The notes beneath the pieces were generated by a model that was not told the origin of the DNA, ran no database searches, and worked only from the letters and a program-made list of their open reading frames with translations. A stretch of DNA of 64,000 bases from Siphonodentalium dalli. Taxonomy: Eukaryota; Mollusca; Scaphopoda; Gadilida; Siphonodentaliidae. Position numbers and translations under genes: made by a program. The first letter of the stretch is position 1, and every line of letters starts with the position of its first letter. Shown here one piece after another: positions 46,326-58,188 of this stretch. The DNA is taken from NCBI GenBank assembly GCA_032622095.1, contig CP136064.1, forward strand, positions 130,373,605 through 130,437,604, given 5' to 3'.

Positions 46326-48620
46326 ATTCTAGAAGTAATGAACGATTCAATTCCGAAATCTACTGTTGTAATCAGACCTAAAGACAAATTATGGTTCACT
46401 TCAGAAATACGTAGAGAAATACGGAAACGTGATAGGCTGAGATCCAAGGCCATAAAAAATAATACCCTATACCACTGGGAAAGATATAAAAAGACACGAA
46501 ATCGCGTAAATAATATGAAAAAATATGCTAAAGCAAATTTTGATGAAAAAATCGAAGAGAAAGTTAGAGAATCGCCAACTCCTAGAGACTTTTGGCATCT
46601 TATGAATTATTTATTTAATAAGAAAAAAACAGCGACTATCCCGCCAATATATAATCAACCTGTAAGAAATAGTACCCATGCCGATACTTATGCATTTGAT
46701 GATTTCGAGAAAGCGAACATTCTAAACGAGAGTTTCATATCAAACGCAACATTAGCGAGAGAAGACAGCAACCCCCCGTTATTTAAACTTCGATGCTCAA
46801 ACACGATAACGGAAATTGAAGTATCAAGAGAAAACATCATAACAAGTATCAAAACCCTCAAATTGAATAAAGCCCATGGCCATGATGGAATAAGTGCGCG
46901 AATGCTAATAAACACTGCCGAAACCATTGCATCGCCTTTACGGATCTTATTTGAGCTTTCACTAAAACAATCTAAATTCCCAACTGATTGGAAAATTGCT
47001 AACGTAACACCAATCTATAAAAAAGACGACCCCTCTGATAGTAAAAATTATAGACCTATATCCCTACTACCTTGCCTGGCCAAAATATTTGAAAATTTAG
47101 TTTTAAACGATCAAAATACTTTCTTTTTTGATAACAAACTCTTATACCACCACCAATCTGGTTTTCTACCAGGACGCAGTACCTCATACCAACTCATCGA
47201 TTTATACCACAACCTGTGCCAGACTCTCGACAAAGGCTTATATACTTGTTCTGTATTTTGTGATATCTCAAAGGCATTTGAGAGAGTCTGGCACCGGGGG
47301 CTGGTGTATAAGTTGAGTCACTATGGAATTAGGGGACGACTTCTGGCCTGGCTGGAGGATTATTTACATAACAGAAAGCAAAGAGTCCTTGTAAATGATA
47401 CATATTCTGACTTGAAACGTATCCCAGCTTGGGTGCCCCAAGGATAAATATTGGGCCCCTTCCTGTTTCTGGTCTATATAAACGACATACCTGACGTCAC
47501 CCAGTCCGATACGCGAATGTTCGCAGACGATACATGCTTGTCTGCTTCTCATTACGATATGGATATCCTAACAATTGATCTAAATAACGACTTGAATAAA
47601 ATTGACGAATGGGCTCAAAAATGGCTAGTGTCCTTCAATCCTCTAAAAACTGTAGCGCTATCTTACTCCCTAGTATCCGGAAATCCCCATCTCAACTTGA
47701 AATTCCAGGGAAACGATGTTTCCTTTGTAGATTCGCACACGCATCTTGGTCTGGAACTCCAAAATAATCTCAAATGGAACAAATATCTGGATAACGTAGC
47801 GAAAAAGGTTTCTGCAAGATTATCCCAACTCAGAAAACTAAAATATAAGCTTGACCGAAAGACACTTGAATGTATTTATCTAACTTATATACTCCCCTTA
47901 ATGGACTACGTCGATATTGTCTGGGACTGTGCGCCACAGCAACAGACTGAAAGACTCGATCGCCTTCATAAAGATGCAGCAAGAATTGTCAGTGGTTTAA
48001 CGCGTTCTGCCCCCATTAAAGATTTAATGCTTGAAGTTGGCTGGCCCACACCGCAAATAAGACGCGAATTTCACAAATTACAAACGCTTTACAAAATAAT
48101 AAATGCTGACGCACCTAGTTATCTAACCATACTCCTACCACCGCGAGCCGGCGAGGTATCGGGTTATTCCTTCAGAAGACCTGGCGACTTCTACGCATAT
48201 TATTGTGAAACAGAACATTTCAGAAAATCGTTCATGCCAAAAATGTGCCTAACTTGGAACAAACTCTCCGACATTGTAACCAAAGCTGAAAGCCTACATG
48301 AATTCAAAATATTCCTCAAAATTATATACTACATACCAAAACCCCCTAATTACTATTATACCGGTTCCCGAAAAAAACAATATAATACATACCAAATTGA
48401 GAAACAAATGCAGCGACTTAAATCATGACAAATTTGAAAACCATATAGCTCTTAGCCCATTCTGTGATTGTGGAAACGAAATCGAAGACGCCCACCATTA
48501 CTTTTTCTTATGTCCCTTATACCAGACACAACGCGTACTGTTCTTTAATATGCTTAGAACTAAGGGTATCACTGTATATAATACCGCCGGCTTCCTTAAA
48601 GGTTTAAACAAACATTAGTA
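46326..48620 (+). pseudogene. Reverse transcriptase of a non-LTR retrotransposon
   Basis: The frame opens in the linker after the endonuclease (DKLWFTSEIRREIRKRDRL). It then shows RT blocks KAHGHDGIS, WKIANVTPIYKKDD, NYRPISLLPCLAKIFE, QSGFLPGRSTSYQL and SVFCDISKAFERVWH. In VPQG-x-ILGP the x codon is TAA (47445-47447), apparently a Ser codon changed at one base. The same frame continues with the catalytic FADD (47520-47531), HLGLELQNNLKW, RLDRLHKDAARIVSGL and FRKSFMPKMCLTWNKL. Near 48370 a run of seven A carries a frameshift into CDCGNEIEDAHHYFFLCPLY, the C-terminal zinc-knuckle-like segment. The frame then breaks again near 48615. The core is otherwise well preserved, so it probably decayed recently. 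Confidence 0.93.
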
Positions 48621-49012
48621 ATAACAAAAACAAATTAATATTTGCAGAAGTTCAAAAATATATAGTCGCTACAAACCGCTTTACCAATTAACACATTCAC
48701 CACCCCTGGGTCAACGTCACGCACGAATGCCATCGTCTTAGTACCCCATGCAGAGCTAAAAGATATCATTAAAACTGACAAACACATCTTCTCTATGTCA
48801 ACAACCAGTAATCAAACTAAATGAACTCACATATTTGAACCCGGATCTGGTAACACACACACAAAAAAAAACAATTTAAACATATATATATATACCATCT
48901 TGTTGTTATAATAACGTGTGTAATTTTATGGGGAGAGGGGCTATCTAAGTTGTATAACTTGTGCCCCAATCCCATTTGTACATAAATGATACAATAAAAT
49001 ATGTTTAAACTA
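46326..49012 (+). mobile_element. 5'-truncated non-LTR retrotransposon (Jockey/CR1-like)
   Basis: It is inserted in a tandem unit. The left flank ends 'gatgggaacga' and the right flank continues 'agtcattttgggg', so the interrupted box is readable and any duplication is at most 1-2 bp. ORF1 and the endonuclease are missing. The 3' region ends 'acaataaaatatgtttaaac' without a poly(A) run. Just before the end it carries 'ggggagaggggct' and 'acttgtgccccaatccc', conserved in the copies ending at 50985 and 61573. The clade call is from motif similarity only. Confidence 0.85.
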
Positions 49013-50075
49013 AGTCATTTTGGGGTCATTCGGCCAAAAAACATGGCCGCTGGTGGCCATCTTGGATTTCAAATTTTAATCCATTGGCGCGGGCTACAGG
49101 CCGTACTGTTTGTCTGATCATCATAAAATTTGTCATGAATGTTGACATTTACATGTAGATGGGAACGAGTCATTTTATGATCATTCGGCCAAAAAACATG
49201 GCTGCTAGTGGCCATCTTGGATTTTACTCTTTGCATCACTAAATCCTTTGACACACCCTACACACAACATCCCTGATCTGATCATCACCAAACTTCATAT
49301 GGATCATCGGGGTGACCTCTTAATGGGAACGAGTCATTTTGGGGTCATTCGGCAAAAAAAATATGGCCACTAATGGCCATTTTGGATTTTACTCTTTGTA
49401 TGACTAAATATTTATATAAAATCCATTAGCATGGGTTATAGACCGATCTGTTTGTTTGATCTTCATGAAATTTGTCATGGATGTTGACATTGATATGTAG
49501 ATGGGAATGAGTCATTTTGGGGTCATTCGGAAAAAAAACATGGCCGCCGTTGGCCATTTTAGAATTTACTCTTTGCATCACTAAATCCTTTGGCACACCC
49601 TTACATACCACATCCCTGATCCAAACATTATGAAAGTTGTCATGAATGTTGATATTGACATGTAGATGGGAATGAGTCATTTTGGAGGTCATTCAGCCAA
49701 AAAACATGGCCGCTGGTGGCCATCTTGGATTTCAAAATTGAATCCGTTGACGCGGGCTACAGGCCGTACTGTTTGTCTGATCTTAATAAAAATTATGATG
49801 CATGTTGACATTGCGATAAAGATCGGAACGAGTCATTATAGGATCATTCGGCCAAAAAAAATGGCCACATTTCAATTAGCACCTTTCCTAATTCCTCCAT
49901 TTACTGTCAACCACTAAATTATTCCCCTACCTAATTTGAGCTACAGTGTCATTGCCACTTTCATTATATATATTTGTTTTGTATTGTTTACATCGGTCTC
50001 GCGTGGACGTATTATGTCATTAAACCATCTATATATCTACTAGAGTAGAACAGTATAAATTCAGTGTGCTCATAA

Positions 50076-50190
50076 TCACTGGGCCTATAATAATCACTGG
50101 GCCTATAATAATCACTGGGCCTATAATAATAATAATAATAATCACTGGGCCTATAATAATCACTGGGCCTCATAATCACTGGGCCTATAT
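50076..50190. repeat. 18-bp tandem repeat
   Basis: Six copies of 'aatcactgggcctataat', with a short (aat)n expansion in the middle and one variant 'cctcataatcactggg'. Confidence 0.92.
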
Positions 50191-50904
50191 TGTTCGACTT
50201 GAAATGTATTACTAAAGATGGTGGTTCTCTTCCCTGAACTTTCTGCATAGTGATAAATTATAATCACTTTGCATTTCCATGGGACTTGTATGAAGTTGTT
50301 GTGGTCATATTTAACCCTCAGCCACCATACCCCCTTGAATGATATGCTACCTTTACATTCGGAGTGAAAGTTTTTTTTTATGATGCTACATTTAGGAGCA
50401 CGTTGCTCCTCGTTACTGGAAGCGTATTCGTCAAGCACATAGAAAGTTAACCCGAATTTTACAGAACTCAAATCTTTATCACTGACATTTTCAAATATAT
50501 CTGTCCGGTTAACACGATGACAAAATATACCTTAGTACAGTTATTCAGTGCAAGTCATCTGATAACTAAATGTTTTCAGTATTTTCGATGAAGTTTGGAA
50601 ATAGAAACAAAATTAAACTGCCAATAAATATCTAAATATTTCGACTTTTATTATCTGTCAACATTCTTTTATTTGGATCTGCAATATCTCGCCATCATGA
50701 AATGACAAACTCGTTTAAACAGTGATTTTCTCGAGCATTAAAATTTATGACGAAAACACCCTTTTGCATAAAACCATGTTCGGACCTTAGTGGAAACGAA
50801 CAAACAATCACACAAACGCCATCAAATGTTAGCTACCATAACCCATTTAGCAATAAGCTCTCATGGAAGGCACTACACCAACCACCATTTGTATACTTAA
50901 TTAT

Positions 50905-50985
50905 TTTTATTTGGAGAGGGGCTTCATACGTTGACAAAACTTGTGCCCCGATTCCTTTTGTGCAAATAAAATATGCTTCAAGTCA
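50905..50985 (+). mobile_element. Isolated non-LTR retrotransposon 3' end
   Basis: 'ttggagaggggcttcata' and 'acttgtgccccgattcc' followed by 'caaataaaatatgcttcaag' match the conserved 3' ends at 48933-49010 and 61470-61573. I cannot define the start. Confidence 0.7.
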
Positions 50986-51705
50986 AGACTGGGTCACACC
51001 ATGCATACATGCACGTATAACCAGCCTTATAATGCCCGTTTTGTCCCATGTAACGTGTTGTCTGTCTGTCACCCAAACACAAAATGTATCGCAGCCATGT
51101 GCTTGTGACGTATAATGGGAGAATTATGTATATCACCTCTATCAATAACACCATTCCATTGTCTTTCTACATGATTTTTGAAAGGCTACATAGAGGCTAC
51201 TGTGTCACTACGCTCAAAACAATTGGTCTAGTTCCACAAAACGCACAGCGTTGCGTGTGATGTTGTCGTCATCACTGGATTCGATTACAAAACAACATGG
51301 GTAAATGTTGGAGATATTGGACGGCTAGGAATTATAAAAAGCAAGATTTAGTGGCACATGGTAAGTGCTTGGTTATTCAAGACGAGAGAATGTTTCTATG
51401 AGGCATATTATCTTAACCAAGCTTAATAGTCATATATTCGGTCTGGTGCAAAATGTGCCGATGTGATGGATTCTGGAAACACCTTATTGTCGTTTTCCTT
51501 GGCGCAGCCTCGCTCATTACGATGGTAGGTCTTCTTACCAAATATATATCTGCAACGGGACGTGACCGGGCTGGGCCGGTGATTTGAAAGTATTTCCGAC
51601 CCCTATATATATTTAGTCAATGGGAAGCAAGAACCAATATTAGTTATCGATCCATATATATTCTTTCCTGGAAAAAATCAACGAAGTAAATCCCAGTATC
51701 TTTAA

Positions 51706-52018
51706 AGGTACTCAATCCGATCAGACGCTCCTAAATTACTATTTCTTTTGGCTTCGGGGGTAAAAATTATTTGATTCGAGTCGAGGTTAATAGCCACTTG
51801 ATTTTTGAGTTATCTATTTTCATTCGCATCTTCGTCCGTTTCACCACGTGCTTCTGCACACGTCCTGGTTCACAAACAATAGAAATTGCAAACTTCAAAA
51901 ATCGATATATAATCACCCTGAGCTTTGATGGGTGGGTTCCTCGACTCGAATCAAATAGTTTTTACCCCCGAAGCCAAATAAATAGTCATTTAGGAGAGTC
52001 TGATCGGATTGAGTACCT
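51706..52018. mobile_element. TTAA-flanked palindromic MITE, intact copy
   Basis: TTAA at 51702-51705 and 52019-52022. The element starts 'aggtactcaatccgatcaga' and ends 'tctgatcggattgagtacct', with inverted similarity of ~80 bp (ttggcttcgggggtaaaa / tttacccccgaagccaa). TTAA target sites are typical of piggyBac-type elements. That assignment is inferred from the target site only. Confidence 0.9.
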
Positions 52019-52127
52019 TTAAAACATGTAAATAACATCATATAGCCTTGTTTAATATCTATGAGCGTTTGTGTATATAAACGATTAACCCATAGTACCA
52101 GATTTACATTTATGTTCAGCTTATACT

Positions 52128-52191
52128 TACGACGATGATGATGACGGTCATTTTGCTTATGATGATGGTGGTGGTCATGATGATGGTGATA

Positions 52192-52223
<32 letters not shown>

Positions 52224-52235
52224 CGGCCATGCTTT
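52128..52235. repeat. GAT/CAT trinucleotide microsatellite
   Basis: Irregular (gat)n and ggtggt runs. The histidine-rich minus-strand frame is a translation of this tract and not a metal-binding protein I can support. Confidence 0.9.
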
Positions 52236-53424
52236 TAGAGATCGATTTCTTTTGAGATGAATGATTATATTTCGTATCGCGTATATGTGGTATGCATGAT
52301 GACAACTTCAGATGGCTGGATGTCGTTGTGATTACGTATGTCCCATATACGGAGATATGCTTGAAACACGAATCTGTACATAAGAAAGAGATTCTAATTG
52401 ACAAATGTTGATCATTTGTTCGATAAACTCTGTGTATTCCACCAGGAACCGAGCGTACAGAGCAAACAGATATCCGTGTTCCTACGCCGGTTATCCGCCT
52501 GAGTCATGCTCGATTATCCGTTACTCGGTGAATTGAGACTCCAACATGGCGGGAATTGATTCGCAGGGTGACGCGTTGTTATATTGGGATCACATTTTGG
52601 ATACAACATCCACAAGTGCAACGATACTTACTCACCGGCATACAATTAAAGTGCAACATTGCCACGCACCAAACTACATTTTATCAACGGGCGAGGATAT
52701 GGTGTTTAACTTTGACTGCATGTATGCTCTCGGCCCAAATTGAATGTGGAACCTAGCCGGATTAATCATTTTATCTTGTATCGCTCGATGTTTGCGTCAT
52801 ATACTTGTTTGTTATATGTTATTGTCCGTTATCAACACTCACTGTTATCCTCGTCCCTATCTTAACCGCTTCCGATAGGCCCAAGTCCTGTCACGTGCCG
52901 GGCGACAAATCACAATGTCTCCCCTGACCAGTGTGACATTGTTTTTGTCGCCCGCCTGACGTTATCAGGCAAGAATGTCTCTAAGCACACACATATTATT
53001 ATGTTTTATTAACCCATTTCACACAGTGCAGTAACTCAGCTATTTGACATATATATATACGAACCTGAATCATTAATCTTATATACCCCAACGGGATCGC
53101 AAAAAAACACAAGTTGTGGTGTTGGCTAAGTTGCATATATCTCTAAGTTCGAACTTTTAAGTTGATACTTTTTCCATCGAAACGTCTGGGTAATTCAATA
53201 TATTCTTTGGCGAAATTATGGTGCGATATTGACGAGTCGATGGCTTGGGGTATGTTGGTTAACAGTATTGATGTTGTGCAACGTAATAGATACGTTTGTC
53301 GTGCATGCGTTCGACTGTACGCTTATCCCTTATATCAGATTTCTTCGGCGTGTTTCCGTTGTTATTATTGCAACTATAGATATAACATTTTGCCCAGAAC
53401 TGCTTGTTACCGAACTAGGTGAAT
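52236..53424. other. No supported gene
   Basis: An ATG at 52546 (caacATGGcg) opens 65 codons (MAGIDSQGDALLYWDHIL...) but has no strong donor and no known motif. A short inverted 'tcacgtgccgggcgacaaa' / 'tttttgtcgcccgcctgacg' pair lies near 52893-52965. Confidence 0.4.
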
Positions 53425-54239
53425 ATCGTTTCAAACGGAGTAACAGTAGTACAGGAGGCTCGTTCGCCTCACATATAAAAATAGATTTTTTGGCGGTAAA
53501 ATTGTTTGTACTAAAATATTCCAATTTTTTTTTTTCAAAACATATTTTTTTTTTCCAAAATTTTCAAAAAAAAGTTTTTAAAAATCTCAAAAATTTATAA
53601 CGAGTTTTCGGTCTCTTACCCAAATATCGGCCGACTATTCAATGTCGAATGTTTTTAAATTATTTGCGTGTAATATCTTTTGTTATAGGCCAACTATTTT
53701 TGTTCAAACAAATTTTAAATATTTTTCATGAAACTCTGTTAATTTTATTAATCGAAGTTTAGAAATAGCTTTATACCAAATATATGTGTATGTACTGGTC
53801 CGAGTCGATGTAATCTTGGCCATTGTCACCATCGGTATGAATGCATACATTTCAGTGTTTATCACCAGACGCAGTCCATACTCATATAATTGTCTCCACA
53901 ATACCTGAAATAATTTGACGCCATTACTCTTACATAAATAATAAAGAGCGTTTATTCTTTACTTCTCTATCCCGATGAAGTTATTGAGTATATGACAGGT
54001 GTGCATTATCGCGAATTATAAATTATTGAGATGTTGTACTATTTTGAAAGCAGTCACGCTCGGACGAAGAGCGTGATACGAAATTACTACCCCGAATGAA
54101 CTGACATATTCTATGGAACAAATTTTCAAGTATGTACACACACATAATCACACGCGTCAATGAGGGTAACACCCTATAGGTCGAAAAGAGGGACACCTTG
54201 GATAAATTTACCAAATGACTGCTATTATATCTGTTGACA

Positions 54240-54795
54240 TCTATGCGTGTTCAGACACGCTTTCAATTAAGTTATCGATAGCTTATCTGAACATCATTAC
54301 CTGTTTAACGGGTTATGATCACGTAAGTTTGATAAGCTGTGTCATTGTTAGCATTAACGAGATAATTAGTTATCAAAATATGCATACATAATACGTACAG
54401 GTGCTAATACGCTCAATAATAGAAGTTACTTCGGTGTCATTGTTATAACAACATTACGTAATAACCACTTATCGACCTATTCATACTTACGCTCATATAT
54501 AATCTTATATAATGTTGCCTCATCGGTGCTAACTATGTTAGGGAGGTATGGTATACAAATATCTATGACGAAGTTTCCTTTTATGCATGTTCAGACACGC
54601 TTTCAATTAAGCTATCGATAGAGTGTCTGAACATCATTAGTTGTTTAACGGGATATGATCACGTAAGGTGATAAGCTGTGTCATTGTTAGCATTAACGCG
54701 ATAATTAGTTATCAAAAATATGCATACATAATACGTACATGTGATAAGACACGCAATAATAGAAGTTACTTTGGTGTTGTTGTTATAGTCAAGAG
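54240..54795. repeat. Direct repeat, two ~200-bp copies
   Basis: 'tgttcagacacgctttcaat', 'cgggttatgatcacgtaag', 'tgtcattgttagcattaac' and 'atgcatacataatacgtac' occur in the same order in both copies, ~345 bp apart. Each copy starts with an inverted pair gttcagacac / tgtctgaac. Confidence 0.9.
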
Positions 54796-55027
54796 AAACA
54801 ATGGCTATTGAGAAGTATGGCCTTGTACGTAAATAATAAAGCGCGTTATCGAATATATGTTACACCATATCTCCCCTCCCTACTTATAGATATATAACGA
54901 AAACGAGAATAATATGTTGATGAAGTTTATTGAAATTTAATCATTGTCAGAATCTTCGACCGTTAGACACTGGTTCCGATCAGATATAAAATGTTCGAGT
55001 TGTCGCACCATGCGTAAAGTGTCTACA

Positions 55028-55062
55028 GACAGACAGACAGACAGACGGACGGACGGACGGAC
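55028..55062. repeat. ACAG/ACGG tetranucleotide tract
   Basis: 'gacagacagacagacagacg' followed by 'gacggacggacgg'. It lies near the right end of the TIR element. Confidence 0.9.
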
Positions 55063-55569
55063 TAACGACGAGTGGTCAATCCGGGCAACGACACTATGTT
55101 TACCATACTATGGTATGGGTAAACATAAAAATGAGCAAATGAGCAAAAAAATGAGCAAATGAGTGTTGTTGTTGTTGTTGTTATTTTTTTTTTTAGAATA
55201 TTTTAGTACAAACAATTTTACCGCCAAAAAATCTGTTTTTATATGTGAGGCGAACGAGCCTCCTGTACTACTAGTAACATCGTTTTACGACATCACAAAT
55301 CCCAGTGATATGGTTGTACGTAACTCTATAACTGCTAAATAATGTGTAAACATAGTTTTTTGTGCCGTCACTCATTTGAAAGAGTTGTCGATATTACACT
55401 CTCATAAGAGCCCTCGATAACCTAATATCAGCCTATACTAACTTACTGGTTTACATTGCATGGACCGATTTTGACGATTTAACCGCCAAAATGATAGTAA
55501 ATGAACGGCGATTATCGCCACCTTAACTTCTTTACTGCCTTATATGAATACGCCCTGTCACTAACTCGA

Positions 55570-55775
55570 GGAAATATTGGATCCACCAGGTTTTAGTGTT
55601 ACAGGTCAAAGTTTTGGAGTAGGTAACATTCCATATATATATATGGAAGTCGTGAATAATTCAAAATCTCCATATATGGAAATGCTACTACAAAACTTTA
55701 ACCAGTAGCACTAAAACCACGGAACCGGGCTGGAAGAATCTCTGAAACAACGGAACGGAGCTGGATGGATCCAAT
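55570..55775. repeat. Imperfect inverted repeat
   Basis: 'ggttttagtgttacagg' and 'aaagttttggagtag' with 'attccatatata' (55588-55642) pair with 'atatatggaaatgc', 'ctacaaaacttt' and 'cagtagcactaaaacc' (55670-55718). The outer gattggatcc / ggatccaata pair extends it. Confidence 0.75.
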
Positions 55776-58064
55776 ACGGCCGTGACCCAGTGAACTCGCT
55801 TATAGACCTCCCAGGACGATACGAAGTTACTGAAATTATAATCGCGCGAGAAAACACTCTTGCGATGCGATGACCCAGTGCAGCATCGTGCTGTGAATGA
55901 CAAGGGATGTGTCTTTAGTAATCGGATAACAAAACAGCTGTTGTCCTTCTTCTCCGGGAGACATTGAGGTTTGTCACCCGCTTAAGACCCGAATGTCTCA
56001 CTCGGAGCTGAGCAGAAGGGCGAAAACTGTATATCGGGGGTCATGGCTCCTATCTGGTGGAATCGGGCTTCCCCGATGGAGCTCGATTGAAGACGGTGAG
56101 AATCGGAGAATGCCCAGACAAGTTCTAACTCTGCTCTATATATTATACTATTCCGGTTTATGAAAGATAAATCAAACCGGTGGTCGTATAAATATATCAG
56201 TTCTTTTGATAACTAAATTAAGTAAAACACATAAACCTTCGTATTGTAGATATAAATTAAACTTCTACAACCGAGAAATTGATGCGAATGTGCGTTGGAA
56301 TTTTATTCTGATATTTATGAACGTTGTCATGCGGCAATTAAGTACTGTTATAAATTCGGTCTTATTCAAGAGACTTGGTATAGACATATACTATGGGTGT
56401 TGTACTCCACTGACCCTGAATTTTTGTATCCATATCGAGTCCCAACGGACATTAAAAACAATTTTTATCACCACATGTTCAGTTTCTGTGTTTATTACAT
56501 GATCCTACTCTTATTCCATTCAATGAACTCATTCTATAATTTTTGATATGCAACGTTCGTTCCATAACAGGAAATAGTTCCAGGTGATCTTTGACCTTCG
56601 GTTGGTCGTCTGTTTACATTCCGTCTCAAAATAATATGGCTTCCAATATATATAAGCATGTTTTATCGACGTTTTGGATCATGTAATAAATGGATTCTGC
56701 AAATAGTCCCCAGTTTATAGCGGAATTTACACAACTCGTCCAGTAAATTAAGTCTGGACCTCGCCAAAGGCTCGTTCCCGACCTAATTTACTGGACACGT
56801 TTTGTAAATTCTGCTATAAACTGGGGACTCGTTGTATAGATCCTCGATTTATGAGATAGGGCGAACACATCTACACCTGTCTCAACTGTGTTGAGCTTTA
56901 AGATCTCAGAACGTTATAAATCAGGAGGAAATGGTTCTTTATTCCGGTGTTTCTTTAAGGTTCTTTATTCCGAAAATATCATGAGTGTTCTTTATTCAGA
57001 AAATAGGCCTACCGCAGGATGTCTATTTATCCGAAGGTCCATTATTCCGAAATAATTTAGGAAATTCTATACATTATTGAAAACACAGTGGGAAACAATT
57101 AAAATGTTCTCTCAGACTTTAATCCACGGGACTACTATCTCTGCATTATTTACATTAATGGCCTCTATATACCCGACAATGATTAGATGGGCCCATCCAT
57201 TATAGGTTTTGATTACCATATATCGGCTTTAAAAGGTGTAGTTTCACCATGACATAGTGTTAGCTTCTTGTCAGTCACCCAAACGATTAACCATGAGCGC
57301 ATTATGATTCCGTTGTCCATGCAGCTAGTAGCGAAAATATTAAAGAGCGTTCTTACTATGCATATTTATGAATTGTGCATATTATAATTGGTAGTTTTTT
57401 TTGTTTTTTTTTTGTTAGAGGAAAATTTACTTAGAAAATGGTTGACTATTTTTGGTGTTAAATCGGATGGGGAAAGTTTAAATGACCGTATACATGCAAT
57501 ACCACATCAGGTATGCGTGTAAATTATATTTTAAAACTTGTTCAGACGTTGATTATTAAATTATACTGACAGTTAGGAGTCCCTATACTTTATGGGTATA
57601 TATATACTTTCGGAACAAAGAACCTTCGTAATAAAGAACCCTCTTTATACTTTCGGACTAAAGAAGACTCTTGATACTTTCGGAAAATAAAGAACCTTCG
57701 GCATAAAGAATAGGACCCCAAGTCATGCAGGACTCTAAAACTACTGGGTGGGTCAAAACTAATTCTTGGTGTATTATAGAATTTAGAAAATATATGCCCA
57801 AGAGAATGAAATAAACAACTGTCCGTGGTTAGTTTATGACAGCAGCCTTGAAAGGTGAATACTTCTTGTGGAGTTAATAATTAACATTTATACGTGTGCG
57901 CGGAAAATGTTTCAAAATATGATAATGACATTGTCCTTGGACCGTTCTTGATAGTCTGGTGACAATGTAAAAAGCACCACCATAATACATAAAATATGCC
58001 ATTTCCCAACAATAGAAAAATGTGTCAAAGGATGGTTTCAACGAATAGGAATGTCTCTTTACAG
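55776..58064. other. No gene; contains a hairpin and repeated 'ttctttattccg' motifs
   Basis: Besides the hairpin at 56690-56850, the stretch 56930-57065 repeats 'ttctttattccga' and 57600-57715 repeats its inverse 'cggaataaagaacc', giving a loose inverted repeat around 57300. The first (signal-peptide) MMP exon may lie here or further upstream, but I could not find it. Confidence 0.45.
56690..56850. repeat. Hairpin element (~75-bp arms)
   Basis: 'agtccccagtttatagcgga', 'atttacacaactcgtcc' and 'agtaaatta' pair with 'taatttactggaca', 'ttgtaaattctgctataaac' and 'tggggactcgttgtata'. The loop is gccaaaggctc. Same family as 9039-9187. Confidence 0.85.
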
Positions 58065-58188
58065 AAATATTTGGCACAATTCGGATATCTACCGGAAATG
58101 GACAGAAAATCAAGTTCCCTTATTACTGAGGATGCCGTTGTTAACGCTATCAAAGAATTCCAGAGTTTCGCTAATATACCCATCACAG
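58065..58188 (+). CDS. Matrix metalloproteinase, prodomain exon
   Basis: The exon lies between a good acceptor (tgtctctttacag/) and donor (catcacag/GTAAGA). It reads KYLAQFGYLPEMDRKSS, then SLITEDAVVNAIKEFQSF, then ANIPITG. This is the peptidoglycan-binding-like helical prodomain of MMPs: YL.xFGYLP at the start, the A.xxFQ.F helix, and IPxTG at the end. It starts in phase 0 and ends after the first base of the Gly codon. The downstream exon completes it as G-VLDEETSYWMSLPRCG, the expected continuation. MMPs are secreted or membrane-bound zinc endopeptidases, and the prodomain keeps the enzyme latent. The upstream exon with the signal peptide was not found. The in-frame ATG at 57996 is probably intronic. 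Confidence 0.93.

Larger units (their letters stand above)
45531..49973 (+). repeat. Tandem array with both tips, split by a LINE
   Basis: The left tip is 'tagctcaacttactttg' / 'taagtttgagctattg', then a gtgtgt run (45588-45608). Core units follow to 46325. A retrotransposon occupies 46326-49012. Core units then resume (agtcattttggggtcatt) and end in the right tip 'gagctacagtgtcattg' near 49973. This is the only copy in the window with both tips, so it defines the family's structure. Confidence 0.85.
49974..51701. other. No gene; short repeats and a LINE tail
   Basis: Contains the 18-bp repeat at 50076-50190 and an isolated retrotransposon 3' end at 50905-50985. The open frame 50747-51115 overlaps that tail and has no domain. 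Confidence 0.45.
53425..55295. mobile_element. 1.87-kb TIR element with internal duplication
   Basis: The left arm 'agtagtacaggaggctcgtt' to 'ttttggcggtaaaattg' to 'ttgtactaaaatattcc' (to ~53525) is mirrored at 55192-55290 (ggaatattttagtacaaa... ccgccaaaaaatct... gaacgagcctcctgtact). The arms are 90-100 bp. Both have T-rich tracts on their inner side. The inside holds two diverged direct copies of a ~200-bp segment (54240-54450 and 54590-54795). No transposase frame. Confidence 0.82.

Noticed and set aside
52191..52404. Histidine-rich open frame on the minus strand
   Set aside because: It is a translation of the GAT/CAT microsatellite. There is no conserved domain or splice context.
52546..52743. 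ATG in good context opening 65 codons
   Set aside because: There is no consensus donor, no recognised motif and no neighbouring exon. The length is compatible with chance.
57996..58064. ATG upstream of the MMP exon taken as the protein start
   Set aside because: It would give an N-terminus without a signal peptide. A clear acceptor (tctctttacag) lies between it and the conserved prodomain sequence.
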